A DNA stretch of 23,190 nt from Nemertoderma westbladi (Eukaryota > Xenacoelomorpha > Nemertodermatida > Nemertodermatidae). The position numbers were made by a program, and so were the translations under genes. The stretch lies in assembly GCA_032718475.1 (NCBI GenBank), contig JAUCBJ010002309.1, positions 1-23,190 on the forward strand. The letters are read 5' to 3'. Position 1 is the stretch's first letter. Every line of letters starts with the position of its first letter. Under the pieces are notes generated by a model, which searched no databases, was not told the DNA's origin, and was given only the letters and a program-made list of their open reading frames with translations. Below are positions 9,915 to 19,216 of the stretch, in pieces.

Positions 9915-11277
9915 CTACTTACGTGGTTTACGTGGAGATTTATAATCTCCAGTCTCGTTTCGAGTCTCATCAAGGAGTACGAGACGTTGTATGGGTCTGT
10001 CTACCATACGTCCGTCAATTGTACGTACAGTCACTGTCCGTATTACACCACCTGATGTTGAGTGTGTGGTCAAAATGACTCCAGTCAACCAAAACCATCT
10101 TTTCAAGTTGGTCTCTGCTAAGAGTACATGGTCACCCGGCTTTAAAGAGCGGGTGGTAAGATACCAGGTGGTTCTGGTTGAAATAGAGGGCAAATAATGT
10201 TTCTGCCATACTTCCCAAAACTTATTGGCTAACAACTGAGTGATTTTCCACGCTTTGTTACCGTAACTGTCACTGTCTATAGGTATAGTTTTAGGTAACG
10301 GTATAGTCGGCGCTTGCATAAGCAGATGTGCTGGTGACAAGGCAAACTGAAACTGTTTTGTCATCGGGTATTAAAGCGATTGGTCTAGTATTTAGAATCA
10401 CCTCAATTTCTATCAATAAAGTGGTCAGTTGGTCGTCTGTCAGTATGCGTTGCACAGGTATTACTTTTGCCATGGCCGTTTTGATAGATCCAATCAGCCT
10501 TTCCCAGACTCCACCTCTCCACAGACTGTCTGAAGGGTTGAAGTTCCAGACAATCTTGTGGGGACGAATTTAATCTAAAATCTGATTGTGATCTAACTTC
10601 TTCAAGGATCTGGCAATTTCGTTCCTTGCACCCACAAAGTTTGTACCTTGGTCGCAATGTATGGATTAACCAGTCCACTTCTGGCGATAAATCACCGTAA
10701 GGCCAGGATAAAAGCGTTGGTAAATAGATCAGTTACGTACAGTAAGCCCTTGTATATAATCAGACTTCAACTCAGTATCAGTGAAGACTTAATCTGTTTA
10801 CCTTGATTGATTGCTGTGAACTCTCATGCAAAATATCGCAATTGATAATGTCTAATGATATCAATCTCACCACTATCAATTTCAGCCAATAATGTCCTGC
10901 TTCTATATTTTTTGTAGTTTAAGGGGTGTAAGACTCTATTGTTTACTTTAAAGTTAATTTCAGCCAAGGTTAGTCTTCGTGGAAAGTCGCATTTGCCTTT
11001 GGCATATTGTCTGAAACGTTTGAGCCATGCCAACTTATGGCAAGCGTCCGTCCATGATCGTGTAAGGTTAACTGTCCGGTCGACGTAAGTGTTAGTGACG
11101 TCATCATGTAAGGTATATGTATAATGTGGATACTTGTTTGGACATTGTAGGCCCGTGGGCCTTCCGGTAAGTGTCTCCCTTTGTGCAATGGATCTGGGTC
11201 CATAATAAGTACTTTCTTAGTTTCCACTGTCTTACCTTTATTGTCGACACTCGATGAGTTGACCTGTAATAGTGGTT
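9915..11277 (-). pseudogene. BEL/Pao retrotransposon pol remnant: integrase and DUF5641-like tail
   Basis: Read from high to low coordinates. Near 11063-10950 the frame gives SWTDACHKLAWLKRF and then RRLTLAEI, the motif that precedes the integrase zinc-binding region in BEL/Pao polyproteins. About 10745-10690 gives TDLFTNAFILALR and FIARSG, an integrase-core strand and helix. About 10650 gives DQGTNFVGA, containing the second catalytic Asp. About 10520-10490 gives RGGVWERLIGSIK with the catalytic Glu, then LNTRPIAL. From ~10360 LSPAHLLM leads into 10280-9915: FWEVWQKHYLP, LKPGDHVLLAETN and the 'RTVTVRT...RPIQRLVLL' strand set typical of the DUF5641 tail. There is an in-frame TAA just after IL-D (~10570), a frameshift near 10345, and missing sequence between ~10830 and 10745. 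The element is dead. Its upstream end meets the TTAA element at 11278. RT and RNase H are not present here. Confidence 0.85.
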
Positions 11278-12861
11278 GTAACCCTATTAAACCCGGGGGG
11301 GGGGGGGGATCAATATGACCCCCTCCCGTGGTTTTTTTATTATAATTCTGAAACAAACGCAGTTGGGAATCTGACATTTTAAGACTTTTCCTAAAAATCT
11401 ATTGTCTTCCTAGTAGTGAAAACCGTTTTCAAAAATATTGAGTAGTTTTCGAGTTATAGCACCATTTTTTAATGCTACTTTTGGCACTTTTTTTGAGACG
11501 TTTTTTGAAAATTACATTTCATTAAATATGAATTGTAACATCTCTATTTTTGATTTACACCGGTTTTTTGGTGTTAGCAATTGGATGGAATTCATTTAAA
11601 TTGATTTAGAAATTTCAAACTTGTTTTTTTCGGCGGGTGCCAAATTTTGGTGGCAGCACCAAATTTTGAAATATGTCAATTTTGAAAATTAATTGTTTGA
11701 AACTTGTTTTTTAAGCAATTGGGGTTTTTTGGGGTTCTCGTTTCGATGAAATATATACGATTGCACCAAGCGTATCAAACTTCTATTTTTCGCTGCTGTG
11801 TGCAAATTTTGGTGCTAGCACGAAATTTTGAAAATCCATTCAATAGATAAAATTGCTTGTGACATTTTATTTCTTGCGTTTTAGAGGTTTATAGCTGTTC
11901 CGAATTCAATGGAATATATAATTATCGAACTAGACATCTCAAACTTGTATTTTTCGGAAGTGGGTGCAAAATGTTGTGCTACCACCAAATTTTGAAAATT
12001 ATCAAATATATAAATTGATTGTGTCACCTTGTTTCTTGCGTTATACTTGTTTGTAAGGGTTTTGAATTCAATGGAATCAGTAAAAATTTCGTAAGAGTTT
12101 TAAAACTTGTATTTTTCGCCGGTGGATGAAAATTGTTGTGCCAGCACCAAATTTTGGAAAATAAGCCAATTTATCAGTAGATAGTATCATCTTGTTTCTT
12201 GCGTTATACGGGTTTATGAGGGTCCTGAATCCGATGGAATCAATAAAAACAGCACTGGACATCGCAAACTTGTACTTTTTGGTGATGGGTACGAAATTTG
12301 GTGCTAGCACCAAAATTTGCCAAATTACGCCGAAAAATACAAGTATCAATGTTGTGGCATATTAGAAATGTTTTCCATTAGAATCAGCGCCCTAGAAAAC
12401 CTATAAATGTGAATTTATAGCATTGTATAAGTGAATTATAAATTTTGTGTTCTAACTGAAAAGTGCTGGTTACTTGTTTTTTTCCTTTTTTTCCTACGCA
12501 GAGAGAACTAAACAGCCATTTATAGTAATTAAATCATTTTTAATTATTTTCCAATGTATTTTGCGCCCTATAAAACCTGTATTGAAAAACAATTAGCCGA
12601 AAAATTTAACTTTCAAATTTTGTGAAAATTGTGCACTACTTGTAATTTTGGTGCTGCAATATAACCACCACAGTACATTTTTTCGAAAATTTTTTTTTTT
12701 CGGCTGGATCCAGACTACTGATACCTACGTACAAACATAAAATCAGACGTTTTCGTAACAATTTGTAGATTTTAGAGGGGGGGGGGGGGGGGGGGGGGGG
12801 TCAACATGACCCCCTCCCGGTATTTGTACAACATTTTATAGTCCGGTACTAATAGGGTTAA
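11278..12861. mobile_element. TTAA-flanked, poly-G-tipped non-autonomous element B (piggyBac-like ends)
   Basis: The right end reads AATAGGG then TTAA (12858-12861). The left end reads GTAA (11278-11281) then CCCTATTA, so the target duplication is TTAA with one change. CCCTATTA tips with a TTAA target fit the piggyBac superfamily, although Kolobok-type elements also target TTAA. G14 (11295-11308) and G24 (12777-12800) lie near the two ends. Each is followed by a TCAAYATGACCCCCTCCCG block, so the G run can fold against CCCCC. The interior carries no credible ORF but has a ~162-bp tandem array. The element abuts the BEL/Pao remnant on the left and lies 87 bp from the DIRS-like remnant on the right. 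Confidence 0.75.
11617..12430 (+). repeat. Five-copy ~162-bp tandem array inside element B
   Basis: The phrase AAACTTGTATTTTTCG (with variants) begins at 11617, 11777, 11941, 12103 and 12266, giving steps of 160, 164, 162 and 163 bp. Each monomer then carries a palindromic box whose best form is TTGGTGCTAGCACCAA, at about 11641, 11803, 11966, 12127 and 12293. Next come TTTCTTGCGTTATA and TTGAATTCAATGGAAT phrases. Monomers are clearly diverged. A short minus-strand ORF across 12077-12349 is just the array read through. Confidence 0.85.
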
Positions 12862-12948
12862 CGAGGTACTGTATTAGGCTCTATAAAATTATAAATAGAT
12901 ATATATTGATACTGCCTACCGGTACTGTTAACGGTAAATTAGTGACCA

Positions 12949-13740
12949 ATGCCGAAGTGTAAATGTCGATGGAGTCATGGGAGCGGAAACTGCAGGAACT
13001 GCATTTGCGTCAAACGAGAACTAAGGTGCTCCGGGAAGAGATGGTTTGTGCTCGAACCCATTTGGTTCCGGATCCGGACCCCCAGAACCGGGACCTTCCA
13101 AGTCCGCCGCATCCAGTTTCTCTTCGTCTCAGTCGACACCGAGCGGAAACAACACCGTTCCCGTACCCGTATTCCTCTCACAACCTCCACAACATTCATC
13201 AATAATAGACCATTTCCTTCTTTCTGGTTCTCTCACAAGTCACCACCGGTTAGACCCGCCCTCGAATAATGACTCTTACGTCAGTGACATTTTCTGCAAC
13301 AGTCTACTGGACGAAACCGTTATTGCACAGAACATCACTTCCAGTACGACTCTGATTGCCCCATCATCCCCGCCAGAGGTCCCCACCCCGGCACTCCCAG
13401 ACTTCCACTCATGCACGCTCGCGTTTAATTGGAATGGTATTCCCGGAGAGGTTTACCTGGGTCGCCTCAAACTCGCATACGACGAGATAGCTCATTGGAA
13501 CTCCAGTTTGTTCGAGATTCCTCGATCTCAGGCGGGTAAAGAGTTTATATTGTTGATGACTAAACTGCTAAATGCGTTTGGCGAGGGTTCCAGTTTGGAG
13601 GGCTTGGCGATGTATGCAGTCATGGTAATGCCCAAATTAATGCTGCAAGCTGCGACGAGGCCGGTTGAACCTGGTGGCAGTGTGAGTAAGACTCTGCGGA
13701 GGAGGTTGGAACTATGGCGGGAAGGAAACAATCATTCATT
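12949..13740 (+). pseudogene. DIRS/Ngaro-like ORF1 (gag-like) with Cys-rich N-terminus
   Basis: The start at 12949 gives a Cys/His-rich head (MPKCKCRWSHGSGNCRNC, then ICVKRELRCSG), with Cys at residues 4, 6, 15, 18, 20 and 27. I associate such heads with the first protein of tyrosine-recombinase retrotransposons. A frameshift near 13045 moves to a frame starting CSNPFGSGSGPPEPGPSK. That frame continues through a Ser/Pro-rich linker to a conserved-looking helical block (AFNWNGIPGEVYLGRLKLAY through RRRLELWREG), about 13420-13730. The ORF then runs directly into the tail of the reverse-transcriptase frame, so the end of ORF1 and most of RT are missing. Nucleic-acid binding is the presumed former role. 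Confidence 0.6.
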
Positions 13741-14808
13741 CGCAGATTATGACCTTCCTAGGAATCGAGTTGGATACATTAAAATTGGAAGCTCGATTAC
13801 CCATGGATAAAGTGATTAAAGCTCAGACATCTATCCATAACTTGAAGAAAAAGAAGTTTGTATCAAAACGTGATCTTCTCTCAATAGTGGGATTCCTCAA
13901 CTTTGCATGCCAGGCAGGTTATTGTCCGGGGCGTGCTTTTCTTCGAAGACTTGTAGATCTTGCCTCATCAGTAAAGAAAATGTTTCATTTTGTGACACTA
14001 AAATCGTGGGCAAGGGCTGATCTAGATGCTTGGGAACATTTCCTTGAAAAAATGGTTGCACTTTATTCCTGAACAAGAGTTGGACTGCAAACGCGACAAT
14101 TGAATTGTTCACTGACACTGCTCAAACCAAAGGATATGGGGCAGTTTTTGGAACCCACTGGTTATACGGCACGGGGAATAGCCCAGTAGATGGAAAGAGT
14201 GCAATAATATCAGTAAAGAAAATGTTTCATTTTGTGACACTAAAATCGTGGGCAAGGGCTGATCTAGATGCTTGGGAACATTTCCTTGAAAAAATGGTTG
14301 CACTTTATTCCTGAACAAGAGTTGGACTGCAAACGCGACAATTGAATTGTTCACTGACACTGCTCAAACCAAAGGATATGGGGCAGTTTTTGGAACCCAC
14401 TGGTTATACGGCACGGGGAATAGCCCAGTAGATGGAAAGAGTGCAATAATATATCTCTTCTAGAATTATATCCTATATACCTCGCACTGGAAATCTGGGG
14501 ATATCAATTAGCCGGGCAAAAAATTATATTTCGAACTGATAATGAAGGCTTAGTTCCCATAATAAACAAGAAATCCTCTAAGGACAAATCAATTATGATA
14601 CTTATCCGCCGTGTTGTCCTATTATCAATAAGTAATAACTTTATGTTTAGAGCAAACCACGTCCCTGGTGTTGAGAACACTAAATGTGATTTTCTATCTC
14701 GTTTACAGATCGATTCATTTATGGACATATCACCAAACTGCAACCCGGAACCAACATTAATAACGATTCCCCTACTACCGATGGACTCCTTCTTCGATAC
14801 ACTGAATT
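13741..14808 (+). pseudogene. DIRS/Ngaro-like RT tail and RNase H, internally duplicated
   Basis: The frame opens with TFLGIELDTLKLEARLPMDK, the thumb-region motif after the RT palm. The fingers and YxDD palm are gone. FLNFACQAGYCPGRAFLRRL follows. RNase H is recognisable from ELFTDTAQTKGYGAVFG (first catalytic Asp), LLELYPIYLALEIWG (Glu), FRTDNEGLVPIINKKSS (second Asp) and HVPGVENTKCDFLSRL (final Asp). Frameshifts occur at about 14065 and 14447. A perfect 242-bp tandem duplication (13967-14452) repeats the RT/RNase H junction, so two copies of the first RNase H Asp motif are present. The order RT-RNase H followed by a tyrosine recombinase identifies a DIRS/Ngaro-type element. It is non-functional as it stands. 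Confidence 0.8.
13967..14452 (+). repeat. Perfect 242-bp tandem duplication
   Basis: Copies 13967-14210 and 14209-14452 are identical by eye over the whole 242-bp period. They share only a 2-bp junction overlap (AT). The duplication spans the end of the RT region and the start of RNase H, and it repeats the same stop and frameshift in both copies, so it arose after those lesions. Neighbouring repeats are much more diverged. Confidence 0.9.
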
Positions 14809-15390
14809 AATCAATAACTCATTGGGAGAGAGCACGTTTAATTCATATTCACGAGTTTGGCTTAAACTACGTAATTTCTATAAGGACGTCATGGACATAC
14901 AGTTCAAACTCCCGGTGGACACCACTATATTGGGGTGCTTTATAGCTTTTCTTGACCAGCAGGGTCTATCGAGTTCAACTATCCTCCATCACATTTCCGC
15001 TTTATCAATAGCTCACAAGTTATTAGAAATACCTGATCCTACCAAAAGCTACTTAATTGCGAGATGTATAGCAGGATTAGGGAAGAATTATTGCTACGAT
15101 ACGCGCTTACCGATAACTAAGCCAATTCTTAGTCGATTATTACAAGGTACGAGTATTATATTCCCGGACATATATATGTCTTCATTGTTTAAAGCCATAT
15201 TTTTAGTAGCGTTTTACGGCTTTATGCGCATTGGTGAATTATTCTCAGATAAGGAGTCCATAGAAGTACTCAAAATTAATAATATTCACTATTTATCTGT
15301 CCTCATGTTAGAGATGGTTATAAAGAAATATAAGCACCAAAAAACCTCCATATTTACCAGTGCACATTGAGATTTCTGATAATGCTATAC
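14809..15390 (+). pseudogene. Truncated tyrosine recombinase of the DIRS/Ngaro-like element
   Basis: The frame at 14822-15370 starts with a core-binding helical domain (ESTFNSYSRVWLKLRNFYKD, LPVDTTILGCFIAFLDQQ, SSTILHHISALSIAHKLL). It enters the catalytic domain at LFKAIFLVAFYGFMRIGELF. The Arg of MRIGEL (about residue 136) is the first catalytic Arg of tyrosine recombinases. After KKYKHQK a frameshift near 15342 continues as PPYLPVHIEISDNAI to about 15390. The reading then ends in unrelated sequence. The expected H-x-x-R and nucleophilic Tyr are therefore absent. The enzyme would have integrated the element's cDNA without target duplication. The element's 3' terminal repeats are not identifiable. 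Confidence 0.8.
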
Positions 15391-15525
15391 GCCATCAAGG
15401 CGACCGCCTCTGTCTGTCGCAGTGTCGTTGGCGACCTCGACTTTTGGTATCGATTCTGCGCTAGCGCTACGGGCAAAATTGACTAACCGATGAGCGAGAC
15501 CGAGAACTGAAGAATGCATTGAATT

Positions 15526-16766
15526 TTTTGAGTAGTTTGACTGTGGACTTCTATGACATCGATACCAAGCTGTCAATGCGAAAGTTTTTTTAAAGTAAAA
15601 GTTTGGTTAAATTTTCTTAATTATTTATTTAAATTTCTTAAGTACCGATTTTGGGATAGAAGTGCTCAATTTTAATCTGTTATACAAGATTATACCAGTA
15701 TTTACCAGATTCCCAACACTACAACACAAGTGGAAAAAACTGGCTCTCAATTGGCATTATTTTATATTTATTATGTTTAACTATTGAAATCACAAGAAAT
15801 ACTACACAATTTTACTTATATTAAATATGTTATTCCCAAATACCAGTAATATGGAATTGTGAATTACCTTTACCAGTTCACCTTTACTGGAGTTAGACAA
15901 CCACACCGCATCTATATAGCTTAGGGGCACATTCATTCAGAATGAGTCCAGTATTGCTGCACGCATCCACTCAGCTCGTCCACAAATTCTACAAATCTAA
16001 CCATCAGAGTACAACAAATCGTTGACATTTACAAATCCACTATATTTTCAAAAGTCAGAAAATCTATTCTTGATTGAATTGGTTGGGAATTTAGCTGCTT
16101 ACACTTGCATAACGCCTCTCAAACACTCCGTTCAAAAGATCAATAAATAGTGCATTTTCATAATATGTGGCTCCAGTTGGGAAACTGCTGCTGTTCACAA
16201 CTCGGCCTCCTCAACAAAATATAGTAATCGATTCTTCAACAAGATAATATAATATGCCCAGTAAACCTAAGGTTTGGGAACTACTGTAGTACTTGTAGGG
16301 GTGTAGGGTTGGGGAGGGGGGTGGTAGAAAACTGAATAAATATATGTATATACAGACATTCTCTTTCAACATTATTACTTTCTTATTAGCTAATTAGTTA
16401 ATTAGCTAATCAATGAAAATTTTGGTATTGCTAGATTTTTATTTATAAATGACTATCAAATTGAATGTCACCATGTTTGCTTATCTTAATATGCTAGTGA
16501 TAATATTGTTATTATTATTACATAAAATAATAATAATAATATCTTCTGATACACCTTTAATAAGACACGTTCGTGGGGCCATCGCGCAGGACGAGGCTCA
16601 GTTATTAGATACAGATTAAAATTGAGCAATTCTATCCCAAAATCGATACTTAAGAAATTTAAATAAATAATTGAGAAAATATAACCAAACTTTTAATTTA
16701 AAAAAATCTTTCGCATTGGCAGCTTGGCATCGATGTCATAGAAGTCCACAATCATACTACTCAATA
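15526..16766. mobile_element. Element with ~155-bp inverted arms, no coding capacity
   Basis: Left arm 15526-15680 and right arm 16611-16766 are reverse complements at roughly 90% identity by eye. Shared phrases include GTGGACTTCTATGACATCGA, TTATTTAAATTTCTTAAGTA and GCTCAATTTTAATCTGT. The 930-bp core has no ORF. It contains a 26-bp palindrome at 16385-16410 (arms ATTAGCTAATTA) and ATT/TTA microsatellites at 16505-16545. The right arm joins a dispersed repeat (CACGTTCGTG family, from 16566) that has no counterpart beside the left arm. The element follows directly on the truncated recombinase. It may be a foldback/MITE-type element or two opposed copies of one repeat. Confidence 0.7.
16566..16640 (+). 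repeat. Copy 1 of the CACGTTCGTG-bounded dispersed repeat
   Basis: It starts CACGTTCGTGGGGCC, then CGCGCAG and CGAGGC, then CAGTTATTAGATACA and TTAAAATTGAGC, matching copies at 21504 and 23053. This is the most diverged copy. It continues into the right inverted arm of the element at 15526-16766, so the arm sequence belongs to this family. The first 35 bp can fold: CGTG/CACG and GGGCCT/AGGCCC stems in the other copies. Confidence 0.8.
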
Positions 16767-16951
16767 AAGGTCAGCTGGTACAACCTATGGCAATATGTCA
16801 GTCAGTATTAAGTCCGCATAATTTCAAAACTTCCATGGTTGCCGGTGCCGAGCCGATTTGTGGGTGGCACCGACGACCTGAAGACAGTACCGGTGCCGGT
16901 TTAACTCTGTACCACTGTAACAGTACCGGTACTGTAAAACATATAATTAGA

Positions 16952-18217
16952 TTAACCCTATTACCACTGGGGGGGGGGGGGGGGGGGCGAATCGGCCCCT
17001 TCCTAGTTTATAGTTGCTGTAACTATGCAACCACATTACATACAGGCCTAATTTTTATTGAGAATTAGCCAAATTTAATGCCGCATCTTTTGCAAAAAAC
17101 GACGTTGCAATTGGATTTCTACTTTTCGATGAGGGTGCCACCTCAAAATTTGGTCTCCAGCACCAAATTTTTTGAAATTTTCGAATTTTACAAATTCATT
17201 CGTGATTTAGTAATTATTTATGTTTGGGCTATTTTTATTTATTTTTATTGGTTTGGATCACTCTAATGCTCTATATAAGTGTAGGGGTACGTCATTTTTG
17301 GAACACCAAAATTAGGGCGTGGCACTTTAAAATTTCAAAATTACTTTATTCGGAAAATTTACTAAAGTTTTGATTTCGAAGCATTTTTATTGGTTTTCTG
17401 GAGCGCTGAATTGATTGAAAGTAATATAGAAGCCTGAAGACGTAGTGGTTCGCCATTTTTGGTGCCCCAAAATTAGGGCGTGGCACTTCAAATTTTGAAA
17501 AATACGAGATTCGGAAAATACACTAAAGTTTTGATTTCAAATTATTTTTATAGGTTTTCTGTAGCGCTGAATCGATTAAAAGTAATATAGATGCCTCAAA
17601 TCCATGGTATACGTAATTTTCGGTGCACCAAAATTAGGGCGTGGCACTTCAAATTTTCAAAATTACTTTATTCGGAAAAAACACTAAAGTTTTGATTACA
17701 AAAAATGGCTAACCTCTAAGTCTTCAGGCTTCTATATTACTTTCAATCGATTCAGCGGTCTAGAAAACCTATATTAATGCGTTGAAATAAAAAATTAGGG
17801 GCATTTTCTGAACATCTAATTTTTCAAAATTTTAAGTGCCACGCCCACTTCTTAGGTGCACGAAAAATAGCATCCACTTCAATTTTTGGAAATGGAATAT
17901 AATCACATTCGATTCAGCGTCTTGAAAAACCTGCTAAATCTAGCCAACACTGCCACACTATTAGTTTTTAGAAAACGAAAAATTTTGTAATTTTGTCCTG
18001 GACTACTTTTATTTTTCATCAAAATTATGAGTCACTGCTTATGAAATTTTAACTTTTTAAGGTTTGGTAGTGTTCATCTATAGTTGTTTCACCAACAGCC
18101 CAAATTTTGTAGGATTTCATTGGACGATTACAAAAATATAGTGGGTGGGCCGAATCCCCCCCCCCCCCCCCCCCAGTGGTGCTAATGGTCAAAACACCCC
18201 AGTGGTAATAGGGTTAA
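16952..18217. mobile_element. TTAA-flanked, poly-G-tipped non-autonomous element A (piggyBac-like ends)
   Basis: Perfect TTAA duplications lie at 16952-16955 and 18214-18217. Inside them, the left end CCCTATTACCACTGGGG and the right end CCCCAGTGGTAATAGGG are exact inverted repeats. G19 (16969-16987) is followed by CGAATCGGCCCC. The right side mirrors this with GGGCCGAATC and C19 (18156-18174), separated from the tip by an extra ~27 bp that repeats the CACTGGGG motif. TTAA target and CCCT tips indicate a piggyBac-type (possibly Kolobok-type) MITE. The interior is non-coding and built of direct and inverted ~161-bp monomers. Confidence 0.85.
17290..17890. repeat. ~161-bp direct monomers followed by inverted copies in element A
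   Basis: ATTAGGGCGTGGCACTT begins at 17311, 17472 and 17633 (steps of 161 and 161). Each is followed by a TCGGAAAA...ACTAAAGTTTTGATT phrase. Part of the monomer is then found inverted: 17716-17769 is the reverse complement of 17391-17445 (TCTTCAGGCTTCTATATTAC and neighbours), and AAGTGCCACGCCC at about 17835-17850 inverts the GGGCGTGGCACTT box. The array can therefore form a large hairpin. The GCACCAAATTTT box near 17158 matches the palindromic box in element B. Confidence 0.8.
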
Positions 18218-18640
18218 GGTATGGTACATGATATAGTCGCGATGTCGCAATTCAGACATCACTCAGGCAATTGCAGGACTCCCTACCCTACCGCACGTAC
18301 CAATACTCAGATAATGCAGTAGCAGTGCCACACTGACAGACTGACAACCAGCCTAGATAGCTAGGCCTACCACATACAGCAACAGCAGTGAGCAGTACCG
18401 GTACTGAGTACAGGCATCTCATGGCACTGGTGGCGTTCTCTGAACTCTGCAATCTGGAAATGTTGGAATGGCTGATGAAAGTGAAATAGGCCTACCACAA
18501 TTCCCAAGGCCACATTATTGCTGCATTGTACCTATTGCTGAATTTCAAACCCACCCGATATATACTGCAGTCTCCTAGCAACCAGCTGATGCCAAGCTTA
18601 ATAATTTTTGGTTAAATAAATTTATTATAACTGCAAGACA
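18218..18640. other. Non-coding stretch, no gene seen
   Basis: It contains several TAGGCCTAC and CCGGTACTG words and no supported ORF or long repeat. Confidence 0.4.
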
Positions 18641-18655
18641 GTTACACAGATGCTG

Positions 18656-19216
18656 CACGAAGACCCCATGCAAATTCAACTTGGAAAATTTCTAAACTTT
18701 TGCCAGACTACATATTTACCAAGTTTGGATATATTCATTTCATAAAATACCCGGACGAGCCGGTATTATATTAGATAAAATATATATATAAGGAATACAT
18801 ATCATATATAAGTAGGTACGCACGGTTTATCATGCATCAGATAACATTGGTAAATAAAGTGCACATATATTTGGGCAAAATGCATCGGACAAAGATAACA
18901 TATGTAGGTAAATAAATAGCACATACAGCATGTTTGAGCAAAACGCATTAGGTCATTGTAAAAAATGGAAAAACGGAAAAAATGGAAACGCCATAATATG
19001 AGAGTATTCTGGCTCTTTTCTCTTCAATGCTGATTGTTTTGAGTGTGAGTGTAGTTTTAATTTTTTTAATTTTATCGAGATTTGGCTGAGTTATTAACGT
19101 TTAAAATTGGACACAACAGAACAACATAACAACAGAGCAACAGAACAACAGAACAACAGAGCAACATAACAACAGAGCAACAGAACAACATAACAACAGA
19201 ACAACATTACAACTGA
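18656..19216 (+). repeat. Interrupted copy of a dispersed repeat with microsatellite tail
   Basis: Bases 18656-18748 (ACTTGGAAAATTTCTAAACT and CCAAGTTTGGAT phrases) match 22917-22995. Bases 19080-19110 (GAGTTATTAACGTTTAAAAT) match 23000-23020. In the other copy these two parts are contiguous, so about 330 bp (roughly 18749-19078) appear to be inserted here. The copy ends in a long (ACAGAACA)-like tail. A constant body followed by a variable 8-9-bp tail resembles the 3' end of a non-LTR element or SINE, but no A/B boxes or RT are seen. Confidence 0.65.
19112..19216 (+). repeat. (ACAACAGAGCAACAGA)-type minisatellite
   Basis: About 100 bp of 8-9-bp units with the forms ACAACAGA, GCAACAGA and ACAACATA. 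It forms the tail of the repeat above. Reading the complement gives a Val/Leu/Cys-rich ORF that is simply this array. Confidence 0.9.

Noticed and set aside
17078-17266. 62-codon ORF inside element A
   Set aside because: AT-rich read-through of the repeat interior.
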